Assembly (NCBI RefSeq): GCF_028715765.1
Contig: NZ_JAQURE010000015.1
Span: forward strand, 1 to 62,473
Length of the DNA: 62,473 nucleotides
From: Rhodoferax sp.
Lineage (GTDB): Bacteria; Pseudomonadota; Gammaproteobacteria; Burkholderiales; Burkholderiaceae_C
Direction of reading: 5' to 3'
How positions within the stretch are numbered: position 1 is the stretch's first letter; the number at the start of each line of letters is the position of its first letter. The notes below the pieces were generated by a model, which did not search any database, was not told the DNA's origin, and saw only the letters and a program-made list of their open reading frames with translations. A program made the translations under genes and the position numbers. Below, in pieces: positions 13,682-22,856 of this stretch.

Positions 13682-16251
13682 GGTGCTTCTTTCTGTGTAA
13701 GCAGTGGGGGTGAAAGCTCTAAATCAAGTTCTAAGGCATCGAGCTGTTGCAGCAACGTGTCGCGCAGCGCATGCAGTTGGGGCAGCATGGCCAGCACATC
13801 GGCGTTATGCCCCTGCGCTTGCTCAGCCAGCATGTGGGTGGCCAAGGCATGCACCTGCAGGTGCAAATCGACCAGCACAGCGAATGTGGGTAGCGCGCCA
13901 AAACGCGCCTGCCCCTGGTTGTAAAGCCATTGCCCAAAGTGACACTGATGTGCCGCCAGCGGTGGCGGCGACAAGCGCTCGCCTCGCAGGTGGGCACCTA
14001 ACGCGTTGATCCAGGCACGGTGCTCCACCTTGGCATACAACACGGGCACATCCTCTGGCTCAAGCTCGTGGATATGGCACCAAGCTGGCTCGGGCCGCCA
14101 ATGCTGCACCCACTCAGGCATGAGCTGTGCTGGCATGGGCCTGGCAATGCCGTAGCCCTGCGCCAAATCGCAGCCGAGTTGCAGCAGCAAAGCACCATGC
14201 GCCACGGTCTCAACGCCTTCGGCAATGGCCTCACGCCGAAACGATTTGGCCAGCCCAATGATGCCTTGCAAAATGGCCAAGTCGTCGGTGTCGTCGAGCA
14301 TGTCGCGCACAAAACTTTGGTCAATTTTGAGCAGATTCACTTGCAAACGGCGCAGGTAGGTCAAAGACGAGTAACCCGTGCCAAAGTCGTCCATGGCAAA
14401 CATCACACCAAGTTTGCGGCAGTCTTCTATCACCCGCGACACGCGCCCCAAGTCTTCCAGCGCGCTGGTCTCCAAGATTTCAATTTCAAGGCGGGCGGGG
14501 TCCACGTGCGGGTGGGCAGCCAAAATGGCTTGCAAGCGAATCACAAAGTTGGATTGCTGCAGTTGCCGTGCCCCCACGTTCACACTCACCGGCAGGTGCA
14601 AGCCCTGCGCTTGCCACAACTCGATTTGAGACAAGGCGGAGTGAATCACCCACTCACCCAGATCAACAGCTAACGCATGGTTTTCAATGGTGGGCAAAAA
14701 CAAGCCCGGCGCCATCAGCCCAGCCTGGGGGTGCTGCCAGCGGATCAAGGCTTCGGCACCCACCACCTGACCGGTGCGCATGTTGACCTTGGGCTGGTAA
14801 AACAGCACAAATTCATGGCGCGCCAGCCCTTGGCGCATGCGCTCAATGCTTTCGTGGTGGTTGCGAATGCCACTGTCTTGCGCGGCATCAAAAAAACTGT
14901 AGCGGTTTTTGCCTGACACCTTGGCCTGGTACATGGCCTGATCTGCTTGGCGCAGCAGTTGGTCGGGCTCCAGGTCTTGCTCTTGCGGGTACAGGGTCAC
15001 ACCCAAGCTGGCCGAGACCTTGAGCTCCGCCGCATTGACCGTGAGTGGCTGCGAGGCGGCACTGAGCAAACGCCCCAACATCGGCAAACAGGCCTGTGCA
15101 TCCTCCAGCTCACACAATACAGCCACAAACTCATCACCACCAATGCGTGCCAGCGTGTCGCCCTCACGCAGAGACTGTTTCATGCGGCTGGCCAAGGCAA
15201 TCAAAAGCTGGTCGCCCGCTTCATGGCCATGAGCATCGTTGACGGCTTTGAAGCCATCCAGATCAAGAAACACCACCGCCAGTTTTTTGCCCCGGCGCTG
15301 CTCTTGCAGCATGCCTTGGCGCAGGCGGTCGGCCAACAGTACCCGGTTGGGTAAATTGGTCAGGGCATCAAAGTGGGCAATGTGGTCAAGCTGCTCCTGG
15401 TTTTCTTTGAGGGTGGTGATGTCTGAGAACAAGGCCACGTAATGTTGTGGCTGACCCTGAGCATCGGCGACAGCGGTGATGGTCAGCATTTCGGCATACA
15501 GCTCGCCGTTTTTACGCCGGTTCCAGAGCTCTCCGTACCAATGCCCTTTGTGGCTGAGTTGCTGCCACATGCTGGCGTAAAAGTCAGGCCCATGGTGGTG
15601 CGAGCTCCACAGGCGCGGGTTTTGCCCCAGCACTTCTTCACGGGCATAGCCGGTGATGCGGGAAAAGGCGGCATTCACATCCACCACGCTACCATCCAGT
15701 TGGGTGATGAAAATACCTTCTCGGGCATGGCTGAACACACTGGCGGCCAGGTGCAGTTTTTCGTCAGCCGCTTGTTGCAGTGCCAGTGACCTTGTCAACT
15801 CGGCTTGGGTCTGCTCCAACTCGACCACCCGCATGGTCAATCGATTTTTTTGCTCCAGCACTTGCTTGCGCAAGGCTTCGCGCTCAAGCAAATTTTGGAT
15901 GCGTTGGCGGGCAATTTCCACATTGACCGGTTTGGTGATGAAATCGGCCGCACCCAGCGCCAAGCCACGGGCTTCAGACACGGCATCGGTCAGCGCCGTG
16001 ACAAACACCACCGGAATGTCTTTGAGCTGGGCATGCGCTTTGAGCTGGCGACAGACCTCATAGCCATCCATCTCGGGCATCATGATGTCGAGCAAAATCA
16101 GGTCTGGTGGCGTCTTCTCGGCCAGTGCCAACCCCATGGCACCTGAGGTGGCCATTTGCAACTCAAAAGCCGGCTCTAGCGCGGCGCCCAAGGTAAGTAA
16201 ATTGGCGGGGGTGTCGTCAATGGCCAGGACAAGCGGTTTGGCAAGGGTCAT
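13678..16251 (-). CDS. REC-PAS-GGDEF-EAL protein with C-terminal CZB zinc-binding domain
   Basis: An 857-residue cytoplasmic protein. Domains in order: receiver (about 5-120, phospho-Asp D55), coiled-coil linker, PAS (about 165-285), GGDEF (about 287-455; intact GGDEF at 371-375 with an RxxD site at 362-365), EAL (about 465-720; intact EAL at 500-502), and a chemoreceptor zinc-binding (CZB) domain from about 740. The CZB signature is visible as HRAW (H744), HQCHFGQW (C770) and HLQVH (H797, H801). It could both make and degrade c-di-GMP under control of phosphorylation, a PAS ligand and zinc or thiol oxidation. It starts 20 bp after the hybrid kinase stop. Confidence 0.92.
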   Translation of the reverse strand: MTLAKPLVLAIDDTPANLLTLGAALEPAFELQMATSGAMGLALAEKTPPDLILLDIMMPEMDGYEVCRQLKAHAQLKDIPVVFVTALTDAVSEARGLALGAADFITKPVNVEIARQRIQNLLEREALRKQVLEQKNRLTMRVVELEQTQAELTRSLALQQAADEKLHLAASVFSHAREGIFITQLDGSVVDVNAAFSRITGYAREEVLGQNPRLWSSHHHGPDFYASMWQQLSHKGHWYGELWNRRKNGELYAEMLTITAVADAQGQPQHYVALFSDITTLKENQEQLDHIAHFDALTNLPNRVLLADRLRQGMLQEQRRGKKLAVVFLDLDGFKAVNDAHGHEAGDQLLIALASRMKQSLREGDTLARIGGDEFVAVLCELEDAQACLPMLGRLLSAASQPLTVNAAELKVSASLGVTLYPQEQDLEPDQLLRQADQAMYQAKVSGKNRYSFFDAAQDSGIRNHHESIERMRQGLARHEFVLFYQPKVNMRTGQVVGAEALIRWQHPQAGLMAPGLFLPTIENHALAVDLGEWVIHSALSQIELWQAQGLHLPVSVNVGARQLQQSNFVIRLQAILAAHPHVDPARLEIEILETSALEDLGRVSRVIEDCRKLGVMFAMDDFGTGYSSLTYLRRLQVNLLKIDQSFVRDMLDDTDDLAILQGIIGLAKSFRREAIAEGVETVAHGALLLQLGCDLAQGYGIARPMPAQLMPEWVQHWRPEPAWCHIHELEPEDVPVLYAKVEHRAWINALGAHLRGERLSPPPLAAHQCHFGQWLYNQGQARFGALPTFAVLVDLHLQVHALATHMLAEQAQGHNADVLAMLPQLHALRDTLLQQLDALELDLELSPPLLTQKEAP

Positions 16252-16271
16252 AAACAGGCGCTGATGTGCAG

Positions 16272-18899
16272 TTAATTGAATGGTTTAGCCTTCACCTCAC
16301 GCAAAAGCAGCAACGCTTGCTCAAACCTGAAGGCTTGCAGCAAGGTGGTGATTTTTTGAATATCGGTGTCCAACGGTGTACCTTGTGTGATGCCTCTGAG
16401 CTCTTGCAATTTGCCAAAAGCACTGAACTTATTTTGACCCAACAAAGGCTCCAATTCACTGACCAGTTTTAAAAATTGTGAGCTATCCAGCGGCTTCGAA
16501 ACTGGAACTGCTGGCAACATCTTTGTGTTGTCTGGCAGATGCGCTGCCGCTGGCAACCACCGTTTGAGCGCTTGGTACAAGGCTTCCAGAGTGATGGGTT
16601 TGGTTAAAAAATCGTCCATCCCCACCCGCAAACAATGCTGGCGATCTTCGGCAAATGCATCCGCAGTGAGGGCAATGATGGGCAGGTGGCCGGCACCGGT
16701 GTCACGCTCCCATTGACGCAGGCGCTCAGTGGCGGTGTAGCCGTCCATCACCGGCATGTGCAAGTCCATCAGCAGCACATCAGGGCGCGCACCGGCTTGA
16801 AGGCGTTGCAGCGCTTGCTGCCCATCAGTGAGCCAATGGTGGGACAGCCCAAGCTGCTTCAACATCTCGCCAATCACCAGGCCATTGACCGGGTGGTCTT
16901 CAGCCACCAGCACGCTGCCTTGCAGGAGTTCAAGCGGTGCGGGCAAGGCGGCACTTGCATCCATGGCGGGCGCTGCAGTTGAGACGGATAGCCGGCTTGC
17001 CACTGGCAATGTTGCAAGCTGCGGCGCGGCCAGCCCAACGCGCGCGCTGAACCAAAAGCACGCGCCCTGCCCTGGCTCGCTGCTCACCCCCACCGAGCCG
17101 TCCATGGCTTGTGCCAGGGTGCTGACAATCGACAACCCCAGGCCTGAGCCACCAAATTCGCGGGTGGTGGAACTGTCGGCTTGCGAAAAGGGTTTGAACA
17201 ACACATCTAATTTGTCTGGGGCAATGCCAATTCCGGTGTCTGTGACAGCGAATTTCAGCAGCGCGCTGTGCGCCTGGCGCTCAAGCTCAAAGCCTTCAAT
17301 GACAATGCTTCCCTGCCGGGTGAACTTGATGGCGTTGCCCACCAGGTTGGCCAGCATTTGGCGCAAACGCTGCGCATCTGCCAGATAAGCTTGGGCTGGC
17401 GTGCCGTGCCAGTGGTGCGACAGCTGCAAGGTTTTGGCCAAAGCGGCACCTTCAAACAGCGACTGGATCTCAAGCAACAGCGCCTCTGGTGAAAAGTCGG
17501 CCAGCTCCAACTGCAGGTGCCCGGCTTCAATTTTTGACAAATCCAAAATGTCATTGAGCAAGCTCATCAAGCTTTGACCACTGGTCAAAATGGTGTGCGC
17601 GTAATCACGCTGCTGCTGTGGCGTGGTGTGCGGCAGCAACAGCAATTGCGCCATGCCCAAAATGCCATTCATGGGCGTGCGGATTTCATGGCTCATGGTG
17701 GCCAAAAACCGGCTTTTGGCCAGATTGGCCGACTCTGCCTTGGTTTTGGCCAGTTGCAGCTGCTGCGCCACCTGGCGCTGCACATCCAACGCCAGCAAAT
17801 GATTGTTGTAGCCCTGCACCAGCTGAAAAACCTCATCTTTCACCCGCCCAATGGGCAGCAAATGGTGGTGTTCATGCGGCTTGCGGGCAATGGCTGCAAA
17901 ACCTTCTGAGACCGCGCGAATCGGCCAGACCACGGTTTTGGCAAAGTACCAAGTCAAGCCCAACATGGTCAACACCGCCAACCACACCAGCCCAAACGTG
18001 GCCATGCCCAACTGGTTGATTTTTTGAGTCAGTTGCGCACGGGGCGACAACGTGACCAGCAAGCTCTGGTGCGTGGATGGCGCTACTGCCATGAGCATTT
18101 CTTGGCCATCAAGCACCAGCCGCGCCGGTGGCAGCGCGGCTTGCACCAAGGCCAGCAACGCGGGTGTGAGCGGCCGCCCAAATTGCTTGGCGTCTGAGTG
18201 CAGCTCGATCTGGCCATGGTGGTCTAGCACCATGAGCTGGGTACCGGGTACCAGGGTGATGCCTTGCAGGTAACGCCGCATGATTTCATCATTGAGATTG
18301 ATCACCAGCAGCCCCACCACTTCAGAGCTGCCACGGGTGGGCGAGAAGTATTGAATGGCGCGCACCACGCTGATGGTTTTGGGGGTGTCTGAGTTTTGAT
18401 TCAAATTGGCATCTATGCCACGCCACAGCACCGGCCCCGGCGCCGCCAACGCCTCTTGCAGCAGCGCATCTGCCACAGCTTTCTGCACCTGGCTGAAATC
18501 GAGCGTTTGCCCGGCTTGAAAATGCGCACCGCCCCGAGAAAACAAGTGAATGGAGTCAAGCCCGCGCACCCGCACGTAATTGTTCAAGATGTAGCCCATT
18601 TGAGCGCGCATTTCCAGCGCGCTGTAGGTGCTGGCTTGGGTGGCATCAGCCTGTGCCAGCGCTTGCCCAATGGCTGGGTTGCCAGCCAGGTTGGCGGCCA
18701 TGTCTTCAATTTGATCTTGGTACAGGCGGTAGTAAGACGAAAAGCTGCCCGCTAAGCGCAGGTTGTCAGACTCAGCCTGCTCAATGAGCACGCGCTTGGA
18801 GATTTCAAAAGCCACCGCGCCCAGCAACACCACCGGCAACACCCCTGCCAGCAGCAAAAAGGCCAGCATTTTGGCCGTGAGGTTGAAGCGCCAGGTCAT
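16272..18899 (-). CDS. Membrane hybrid sensor histidine kinase with C-terminal receiver
   Basis: An 875-residue inner-membrane kinase. It has a transmembrane segment at about 12-34, a large periplasmic sensor (about 35-295, Cache-like), a second membrane segment at about 299-319, a HAMP-like linker, HisKA with the phospho-histidine in [11 protein letters not shown] (H404), a HATPase domain with NAIKF and GSGLGLSIV boxes, and a receiver domain near 690-805 with phospho-Asp in [12 protein letters not shown]. The last 70 residues are helical with no clear HPt histidine motif. It sits 18 bp downstream of a sugar-binding-type lipoprotein gene and upstream of two c-di-GMP enzymes, so it probably reads the bound state of that lipoprotein and signals to those enzymes. 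Confidence 0.92.
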   Translation of the reverse strand: MTWRFNLTAKMLAFLLLAGVLPVVLLGAVAFEISKRVLIEQAESDNLRLAGSFSSYYRLYQDQIEDMAANLAGNPAIGQALAQADATQASTYSALEMRAQMGYILNNYVRVRGLDSIHLFSRGGAHFQAGQTLDFSQVQKAVADALLQEALAAPGPVLWRGIDANLNQNSDTPKTISVVRAIQYFSPTRGSSEVVGLLVINLNDEIMRRYLQGITLVPGTQLMVLDHHGQIELHSDAKQFGRPLTPALLALVQAALPPARLVLDGQEMLMAVAPSTHQSLLVTLSPRAQLTQKINQLGMATFGLVWLAVLTMLGLTWYFAKTVVWPIRAVSEGFAAIARKPHEHHHLLPIGRVKDEVFQLVQGYNNHLLALDVQRQVAQQLQLAKTKAESANLAKSRFLATMSHEIRTPMNGILGMAQLLLLPHTTPQQQRDYAHTILTSGQSLMSLLNDILDLSKIEAGHLQLELADFSPEALLLEIQSLFEGAALAKTLQLSHHWHGTPAQAYLADAQRLRQMLANLVGNAIKFTRQGSIVIEGFELERQAHSALLKFAVTDTGIGIAPDKLDVLFKPFSQADSSTTREFGGSGLGLSIVSTLAQAMDGSVGVSSEPGQGACFWFSARVGLAAPQLATLPVASRLSVSTAAPAMDASAALPAPLELLQGSVLVAEDHPVNGLVIGEMLKQLGLSHHWLTDGQQALQRLQAGARPDVLLMDLHMPVMDGYTATERLRQWERDTGAGHLPIIALTADAFAEDRQHCLRVGMDDFLTKPITLEALYQALKRWLPAAAHLPDNTKMLPAVPVSKPLDSSQFLKLVSELEPLLGQNKFSAFGKLQELRGITQGTPLDTDIQKITTLLQAFRFEQALLLLREVKAKPFN

Positions 18900-18917
18900 G
18901 GCTGAAGCCGTGAAAAA

Positions 18918-19898
18918 TCAGGGCAATGAGCTGGCAGTGATCAGCTTGGTGTCGATCAAAGTCACCGTGGGCACAACATTGCCGTGGCTGAGGCGGTTGG
19001 CCAAGGCAATGCCTTGATAGCCTTGTTCGGCGGCTTGCTGGTCGATGGTGGCCAACAAGCGCCCGGCCTTGATTTCAGTCAGGGCTTCAGACAGGGCGTC
19101 AAAGCCCGCCACCTTGACTTGGGTGCGGCCGCTTTCTTGTAAAAATTTCAAGGCGCCCAAGGCCATCATGTCGTTGGCGGCAAACAGCAGTTTGACGTTG
19201 CGGTGTTTGGCAAAAATGGCCTTCGTCACACTGTAGGCTTCATCAATCTTCCAATTGGCGGTCTCAGAGGCCGCCACTGAAATGTGTTTGTTTTCAGCAA
19301 AGGCTCGGCGCGCGCCCTGGGCTCGTTGGTGGGCGTTGTCAGCACTGCGAATGCCTTCAAGCACTGCCAACTCGGTGGGCGCAGTGACGCCCTTCACCAA
19401 AAATTGCCCGGCCTTGTAAGCCCCCGCTTCGTTGTCCACACTGACGAACGGTATCGGGGCAAGACCGGCGTTTTTAACCGCCACCTCGTCCAAATGGTTG
19501 TCAATGTTGACCACCTTGATGCCTGCGTCGGTGGCTTTTTTCAGTGCTGGCACCAGGCGCTGCGAGTCGCCGGGGGCAATCACAATGGCATCGACCTTGT
19601 CGGCGATCAAATCTTCAACCAACTGGATTTGCTGCTCTATCGAGGTTTCTTGCGCCGCGGTTTTGACCTTCAGGTCAATGCCGAGCTCTTTTTCAGCACG
19701 CCTGGCACCTTTTTCCATCTCTACAAAAAACGGATTGGTCAGGGTTTTCATCACCAGCCCAATGCGCTTGTTGGCTGGTGCCGGCACCGGTGCAGCCACC
19801 GGTTGCACCGCACTGGTGACGTTGGGCACGGCCGCTTGCTCACACCCTAACAGGCCCAACCCCACCACTAAAGCAGGCAAAAAATGCAACAGTTTCAT
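18918..19898 (-). CDS. Periplasmic sugar-binding-type (Peripla_BP_4) lipoprotein
   Basis: A 326-residue protein. The N-terminus MKLLHFLPALVVGLGLLGCE has a lipobox (LLGC), so it is likely lipid-anchored. The mature part resembles ribose/galactose-type binding proteins: KRIGLVMKTLTNPFFVEMEKGA at the start, VDAIVIAPGDSQ, and LFAANDMMALGALKFLQ near the hinge. No ABC permease or ATPase gene is adjacent. Instead a hybrid histidine kinase follows after 18 bp. It is therefore more likely a sensor partner, like LuxP with LuxQ, than a transporter subunit. A ribosome-binding site GGAGAC precedes the ATG. The ligand cannot be told from sequence. Confidence 0.88.
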   Translation of the reverse strand: MKLLHFLPALVVGLGLLGCEQAAVPNVTSAVQPVAAPVPAPANKRIGLVMKTLTNPFFVEMEKGARRAEKELGIDLKVKTAAQETSIEQQIQLVEDLIADKVDAIVIAPGDSQRLVPALKKATDAGIKVVNIDNHLDEVAVKNAGLAPIPFVSVDNEAGAYKAGQFLVKGVTAPTELAVLEGIRSADNAHQRAQGARRAFAENKHISVAASETANWKIDEAYSVTKAIFAKHRNVKLLFAANDMMALGALKFLQESGRTQVKVAGFDALSEALTEIKAGRLLATIDQQAAEQGYQGIALANRLSHGNVVPTVTLIDTKLITASSLP

Positions 19899-20166
19899 AA
19901 AGTCTCCTGGGGTTGGGTGGGGTGTTCAAAGCAAGTTTCAGTGTACCCATGGCCTGAACGCATGGCCTTTGACATGAGTCACTTTTTGCCGAATCAGCGA
20001 TGACACGATTTTTTCGTCCCATTCGTCAATAATGACCAAGTTTTTACAATCAAAAACATAGCTGCTTGCGCTTATTCCATATGCTCTAGAGGTCTATTAT
20101 GTATTAATAAATCTTAAAGTGTTGAGGCTCGGCATACTGCCGCTGTTTATTATTGACAATAACGCC
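19899..20166. other. Divergent intergenic region with a dispersed repeat
   Basis: 268 bp between the binding-protein gene (minus) and the sigma factor gene (plus). It is AT-rich in the middle and holds one copy of the dispersed repeat at 20057-20100. Promoters for both sides must lie here, but I cannot assign clear -35/-10 pairs. Confidence 0.5.
20057..20100 (+). repeat. Dispersed ~45-bp repeat, copy 4
   Basis: It reads CATAGCTGCTTGCGCTTATT, then CCATATGCTCTAGAGGTCTA. It has the full family core and the TAGAGG end, and lies in the intergenic region upstream of the sigma factor gene. Confidence 0.7.
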
Positions 20167-20691
20167 ATGAACTGTCTCAACACTGCCTGGAGCTCTCACG
20201 CTGCCGAACTGCGTGGCTGGCTGTGTCACCGCCTTGGCAACAGCGCTTTGGCCGATGACCTGTTGCAAGACCTGTTTTTGAAAGCTTTGCGCCAAGGCGA
20301 CCGTTTTTGCGCACTGCACAACGCCCGCGCTTGGCTGTTTGAAGTGGCTCGCAACCTTGTGGCAGACCACCTGAGAGTGGCACACACCATGGTAGAGCTG
20401 CCGGAAGACCTGGTGGCCGTGCCTGAGGATGTGGAAACCGTTGATATTTTGACCGGCTGCCTGCCCCGCGTTTTGTCAGAACTCGGTGTGGAGGACCGTG
20501 AGGCCATCACCCTGTGTGACCTGCAAGGCATGCCACAAGCCGACTACGCCCAACACATAGGGTTGAGTTTGAGCGCAGCGAAGTCACGCGTGCAGCGGGC
20601 GCGAGTTCGTTTGCGTGCGCACATGAGTACAGCTTGCCAGGTGATCACAGACGAGCAAGGCCGCGTGAGCGACTTTGTGCCTAGAAACTAA
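20167..20691 (+). CDS. SigZ-like RNA polymerase sigma factor
   Basis: A 174-residue sigma-70 family protein lacking regions 1 and 3. Region 2 is seen in WSSHAAELRGWLCHRLGNSALADDLLQDLFLK and NARAWLFEVARNLVADHLR. Region 4 is seen in LCDLQGMPQADYAQHIGLSLSAAKSRVQRARVRLR. The nearest type I recognise is SigZ-like extracytoplasmic-function factors. The start ATG at 20167 puts region 2 near the N-terminus, whereas the longer frame from 20119 has no family support. No anti-sigma gene is adjacent. The deacetylase-like gene starts eight bases after its stop and is likely cotranscribed. Confidence 0.85.
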   Translation: MNCLNTAWSSHAAELRGWLCHRLGNSALADDLLQDLFLKALRQGDRFCALHNARAWLFEVARNLVADHLRVAHTMVELPEDLVAVPEDVETVDILTGCLPRVLSELGVEDREAITLCDLQGMPQADYAQHIGLSLSAAKSRVQRARVRLRAHMSTACQVITDEQGRVSDFVPRN

Positions 20692-20698
20692 ATCGAGA

Positions 20699-21649
20699 AT
20701 GCGCGCCTATTACGCCGACCACTTTGTATTGCCCCTGCCGCAGGGGCACCGCTTTCCGATGCAAAAGTACGCCATGCTGCGCGAGCGCCTGGTGGCTCAG
20801 ATGCCGGGCATTGAAATGCATGAAGCATTACCAGTGAGCGCCAACGAACTCAAACTGGTGCATACACCAGCGTACATCGACGCGGTATTCAATGGCACTT
20901 TGAGCGCAACAGCCCAGCGCGAAATTGGTTTTCCTTGGAGCCCAGGCATGGCCGAGCGTGCTTGCCGCTCTGTGGGAGGCACCGTTTTAGCGGCTCGCGC
21001 AGCCCTCAACGGTGGCTGGATTGCCACCAACTTGGCCGGTGGAACCCACCACTCGCATCCAGGGCACGGTAGCGGGTTTTGTGTGTTCAATGATGTGGCT
21101 GTAGCCGCGCGCCTGATGCAACACGAATTTGCCATGCAGCACTTGCAATATCCCAAACGAGTCTTGCAAGTGGCAGTGATTGATCTGGATGTTCACCAAG
21201 GCGACGGAACCGCCCACATCTTTACCAATGACAACTCGGTGTTCACGCTGTCGCTGCATGGTGCTAAAAACTTTCCTGTACACAAGAAAATCAGCGATTG
21301 CGACATTGAATTACCAGATGGCTGCCAAGACAAGGACTATTTGCAAGCGCTTGAACAGGGTCTGACTTCTCTGGAGAAGCGCTTTTGCCCGGACTTGATT
21401 TTCTATTTGGCGGGTGCAGACCCGCATGAAGATGACCGTTTGGGGCGACTGTCTGTCTCAGACGCTGGCATGCAGAGCCGCGACCGCCGTGTCTTTGAAT
21501 GGGCTTTTCAGCGCCAGGTGCCTTTGGTCATGACCATGGCGGGCGGCTATGGGCGTGACATTGAGTCCACTTTACGCGTGCAATTCACTACATACCGAGT
21601 GGCGCTTGAATATTGGCAACGCTGGCGCGCACTGTGCAGAACAATTTAG
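20699..21649 (+). CDS. Histone deacetylase family (acetoin utilisation-like) hydrolase
   Basis: A 316-residue protein of the arginase/deacetylase fold, beginning MRAYYADHFVLPLPQGHRFPM. The active-site signature NLAGGTHHSHPGHGSGFCVFND (first catalytic histidines H117-H118), the zinc-ligand motif DLDVHQGDGT and the tyrosine-glycine motif GGYGRDI are present, so it should be a zinc-dependent amidohydrolase. Bacterial members act on acetylated small molecules such as polyamines, or on proteins; the substrate here is unknown. It follows the sigma factor gene directly. The start at 20699 is favoured over 20675, which would overlap the upstream gene. Confidence 0.9.
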   Translation: MRAYYADHFVLPLPQGHRFPMQKYAMLRERLVAQMPGIEMHEALPVSANELKLVHTPAYIDAVFNGTLSATAQREIGFPWSPGMAERACRSVGGTVLAARAALNGGWIATNLAGGTHHSHPGHGSGFCVFNDVAVAARLMQHEFAMQHLQYPKRVLQVAVIDLDVHQGDGTAHIFTNDNSVFTLSLHGAKNFPVHKKISDCDIELPDGCQDKDYLQALEQGLTSLEKRFCPDLIFYLAGADPHEDDRLGRLSVSDAGMQSRDRRVFEWAFQRQVPLVMTMAGGYGRDIESTLRVQFTTYRVALEYWQRWRALCRTI

Positions 21650-21737
21650 ACATGATCGAAATTGATCTAACAGGCTGACCTTATATCTTCGCCGCCGATT
21701 GGGACAACCGTTGGGACAATGGGTGAAATCAACACTT

Positions 21738-21776
21738 CAAAAAAGAAAAGACTTAGAGCATTTCTGCGCTAAGTCC
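21738..21776 (-). terminator. Intrinsic terminator of tRNA-Pro
   Basis: On the minus strand a GACTTAG stem (21769-21775) pairs with CTAAGTC (21750-21756) across a 12-nt loop and is followed by TTTTCTTTTTT. It lies 11 bp after the CCA end of the tRNA. Confidence 0.8.
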
Positions 21777-21786
21777 TTGATTTTAT

Positions 21787-21863
21787 TGGTCGGTGTGAAA
21801 GGATTCGAACCTTCGACCCCTTGCACCCCATGCAAGTGCGCTACCAGGCTGCGCCACACACCG
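21787..21863 (-). tRNA. tRNA-Pro (anticodon GGG)
   Basis: On the minus strand the acceptor arm CGGTGTG pairs with CACACCG, followed by A and an encoded CCA (ACCA at 21787-21790). The D arm is GCGC-AGCCTGGTA-GCGC, the anticodon arm CTTGC-ATGGGGT-GCAAG gives anticodon GGG, and the T arm carries TTCGAAT. The length is 77 nt with CCA. All arms pair well, so it should be functional. Confidence 0.95.
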
Positions 21864-21920
21864 AAGTCGCATATTATAAACCGTAATCGGGGCTTAAATC
21901 AGATCGACTTCTCATCCGCG

Positions 21921-22382
21921 TCAGGGGTCAGTCCCCAGCAACATGCGAACGGCCAGGAGTTCACGCCGAAGAGATTCCCAAGACGCAACCGTCATCGTTT
22001 GAAGCTCATAACCACCAGGTTGCCCTGGCGCATCAGACAAGAACGAATCAGACAGCTCAATCACCTCAATACCAACCTCAGACGAGAGCGTTGACGTTTT
22101 CAAATCAGGATGATTTGACACGAGTGCCTGCATTTTGTTGCGGGCGCCGATGATGGTGAACCCTTGGTCATACAGCAGCTCGCGAATTCGACGAACCATC
22201 AAAACTTCGTGATGTTGGTAGTAGCGTCGATTTCCGCGCCGCTTCATGGGACGGAGCTGGGTAAATTCTTGCTCCCAATACCGAAGTACATGAGGTTTGA
22301 CGCCACATAAATCCGCCACTTCACCAATGGTGAAATAGCGCTTGGCCGGTATGGGAGGAAGATCATTCTCCATAAAAATCAA
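21921..22382 (-). CDS. MerR family transcriptional regulator (ihfA-linked)
   Basis: A 153-residue protein with a MerR-type winged helix at the N-terminus (KRYFTIGEVADLCGVKPHVLRYWEQEF) and GNRRYYQHHEVLMVRRIRELLYDQGF. The C-terminal region is short and lacks the metal-binding cysteines of MerR or CueR. It is the MerR-like gene commonly found downstream of ihfA in beta- and gammaproteobacteria, whose target is not known. The start may be 22382 or ATG at 22373. It follows ihfA on the same strand by 107 bp. Confidence 0.88.
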   Translation of the reverse strand: MIFMENDLPPIPAKRYFTIGEVADLCGVKPHVLRYWEQEFTQLRPMKRRGNRRYYQHHEVLMVRRIRELLYDQGFTIIGARNKMQALVSNHPDLKTSTLSSEVGIEVIELSDSFLSDAPGQPGGYELQTMTVASWESLRRELLAVRMLLGTDP

Positions 22383-22489
22383 TGAATTAGATGAGATTTT
22401 CAGAGACTAATCTAGATTGATGAGTTTTGTAAAGTCAACTTTTCACCTTTAGACAGTCTATTGACACCCGTCAATCAAATGGCTGGCAA

Positions 22490-22822
22490 TCATGGCTCGC
22501 CCGCATCATCTTGATTTTGAATCTGCACTTTCAATTTTTGACTGGCGTGAAAAGTGACCACACGACGCGCATGAATCGGAACACTTTCTCCGGTACGAGG
22601 GTTGCGGCCAGGTCGAGGCGCTTTGGTGCGTATCTGAAAATTCCCAAACCCTGTCACCTTGACATCTTCACCTGCTATCAATTTTTGTGCAATCAGGTCA
22701 AAAAAGGCTTCAACCATGTCTTTGGATTCACGCTTGTTCAAACCAATTTGATCAAACAACAAATCAGCCAAATGGGCTTTGGTGAGCGCATTGGTTTCCA
22801 ATGAAACGACATTCATGTTCAT
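22490..22822 (-). CDS. ihfA: Integration host factor subunit alpha
   Basis: A 110-residue DNA-bending protein of the HU/IHF family. It carries the DNA-contacting arm GFGNFQIRTKAPRPGRNPRTGE, typical of the alpha subunit, and VVTFHASQKLK. It pairs with IhfB (encoded elsewhere) to bend DNA at promoters, recombination sites and origins. The start at 22822 (MNMNVVSLE) is chosen because a purine-rich ribosome-binding stretch lies just upstream; the longer frame from 22876 would overlap pheT. It starts 34 bp after the pheT stop, as in E. coli pheST-ihfA. Confidence 0.95.
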   Translation of the reverse strand: MNMNVVSLETNALTKAHLADLLFDQIGLNKRESKDMVEAFFDLIAQKLIAGEDVKVTGFGNFQIRTKAPRPGRNPRTGESVPIHARRVVTFHASQKLKVQIQNQDDAGEP

Positions 22823-22856
22823 AGAACTTTCTTTCTGAAGCGATTGAAAACCACGC

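Noticed and set aside
18918..19898. Calling the binding protein LuxP and the system an AI-2 quorum sensor
   Set aside because: The fold and neighbour fit the analogy, but ligand-contact residues cannot be assigned by eye, and many Peripla_BP_4 proteins bind sugars.
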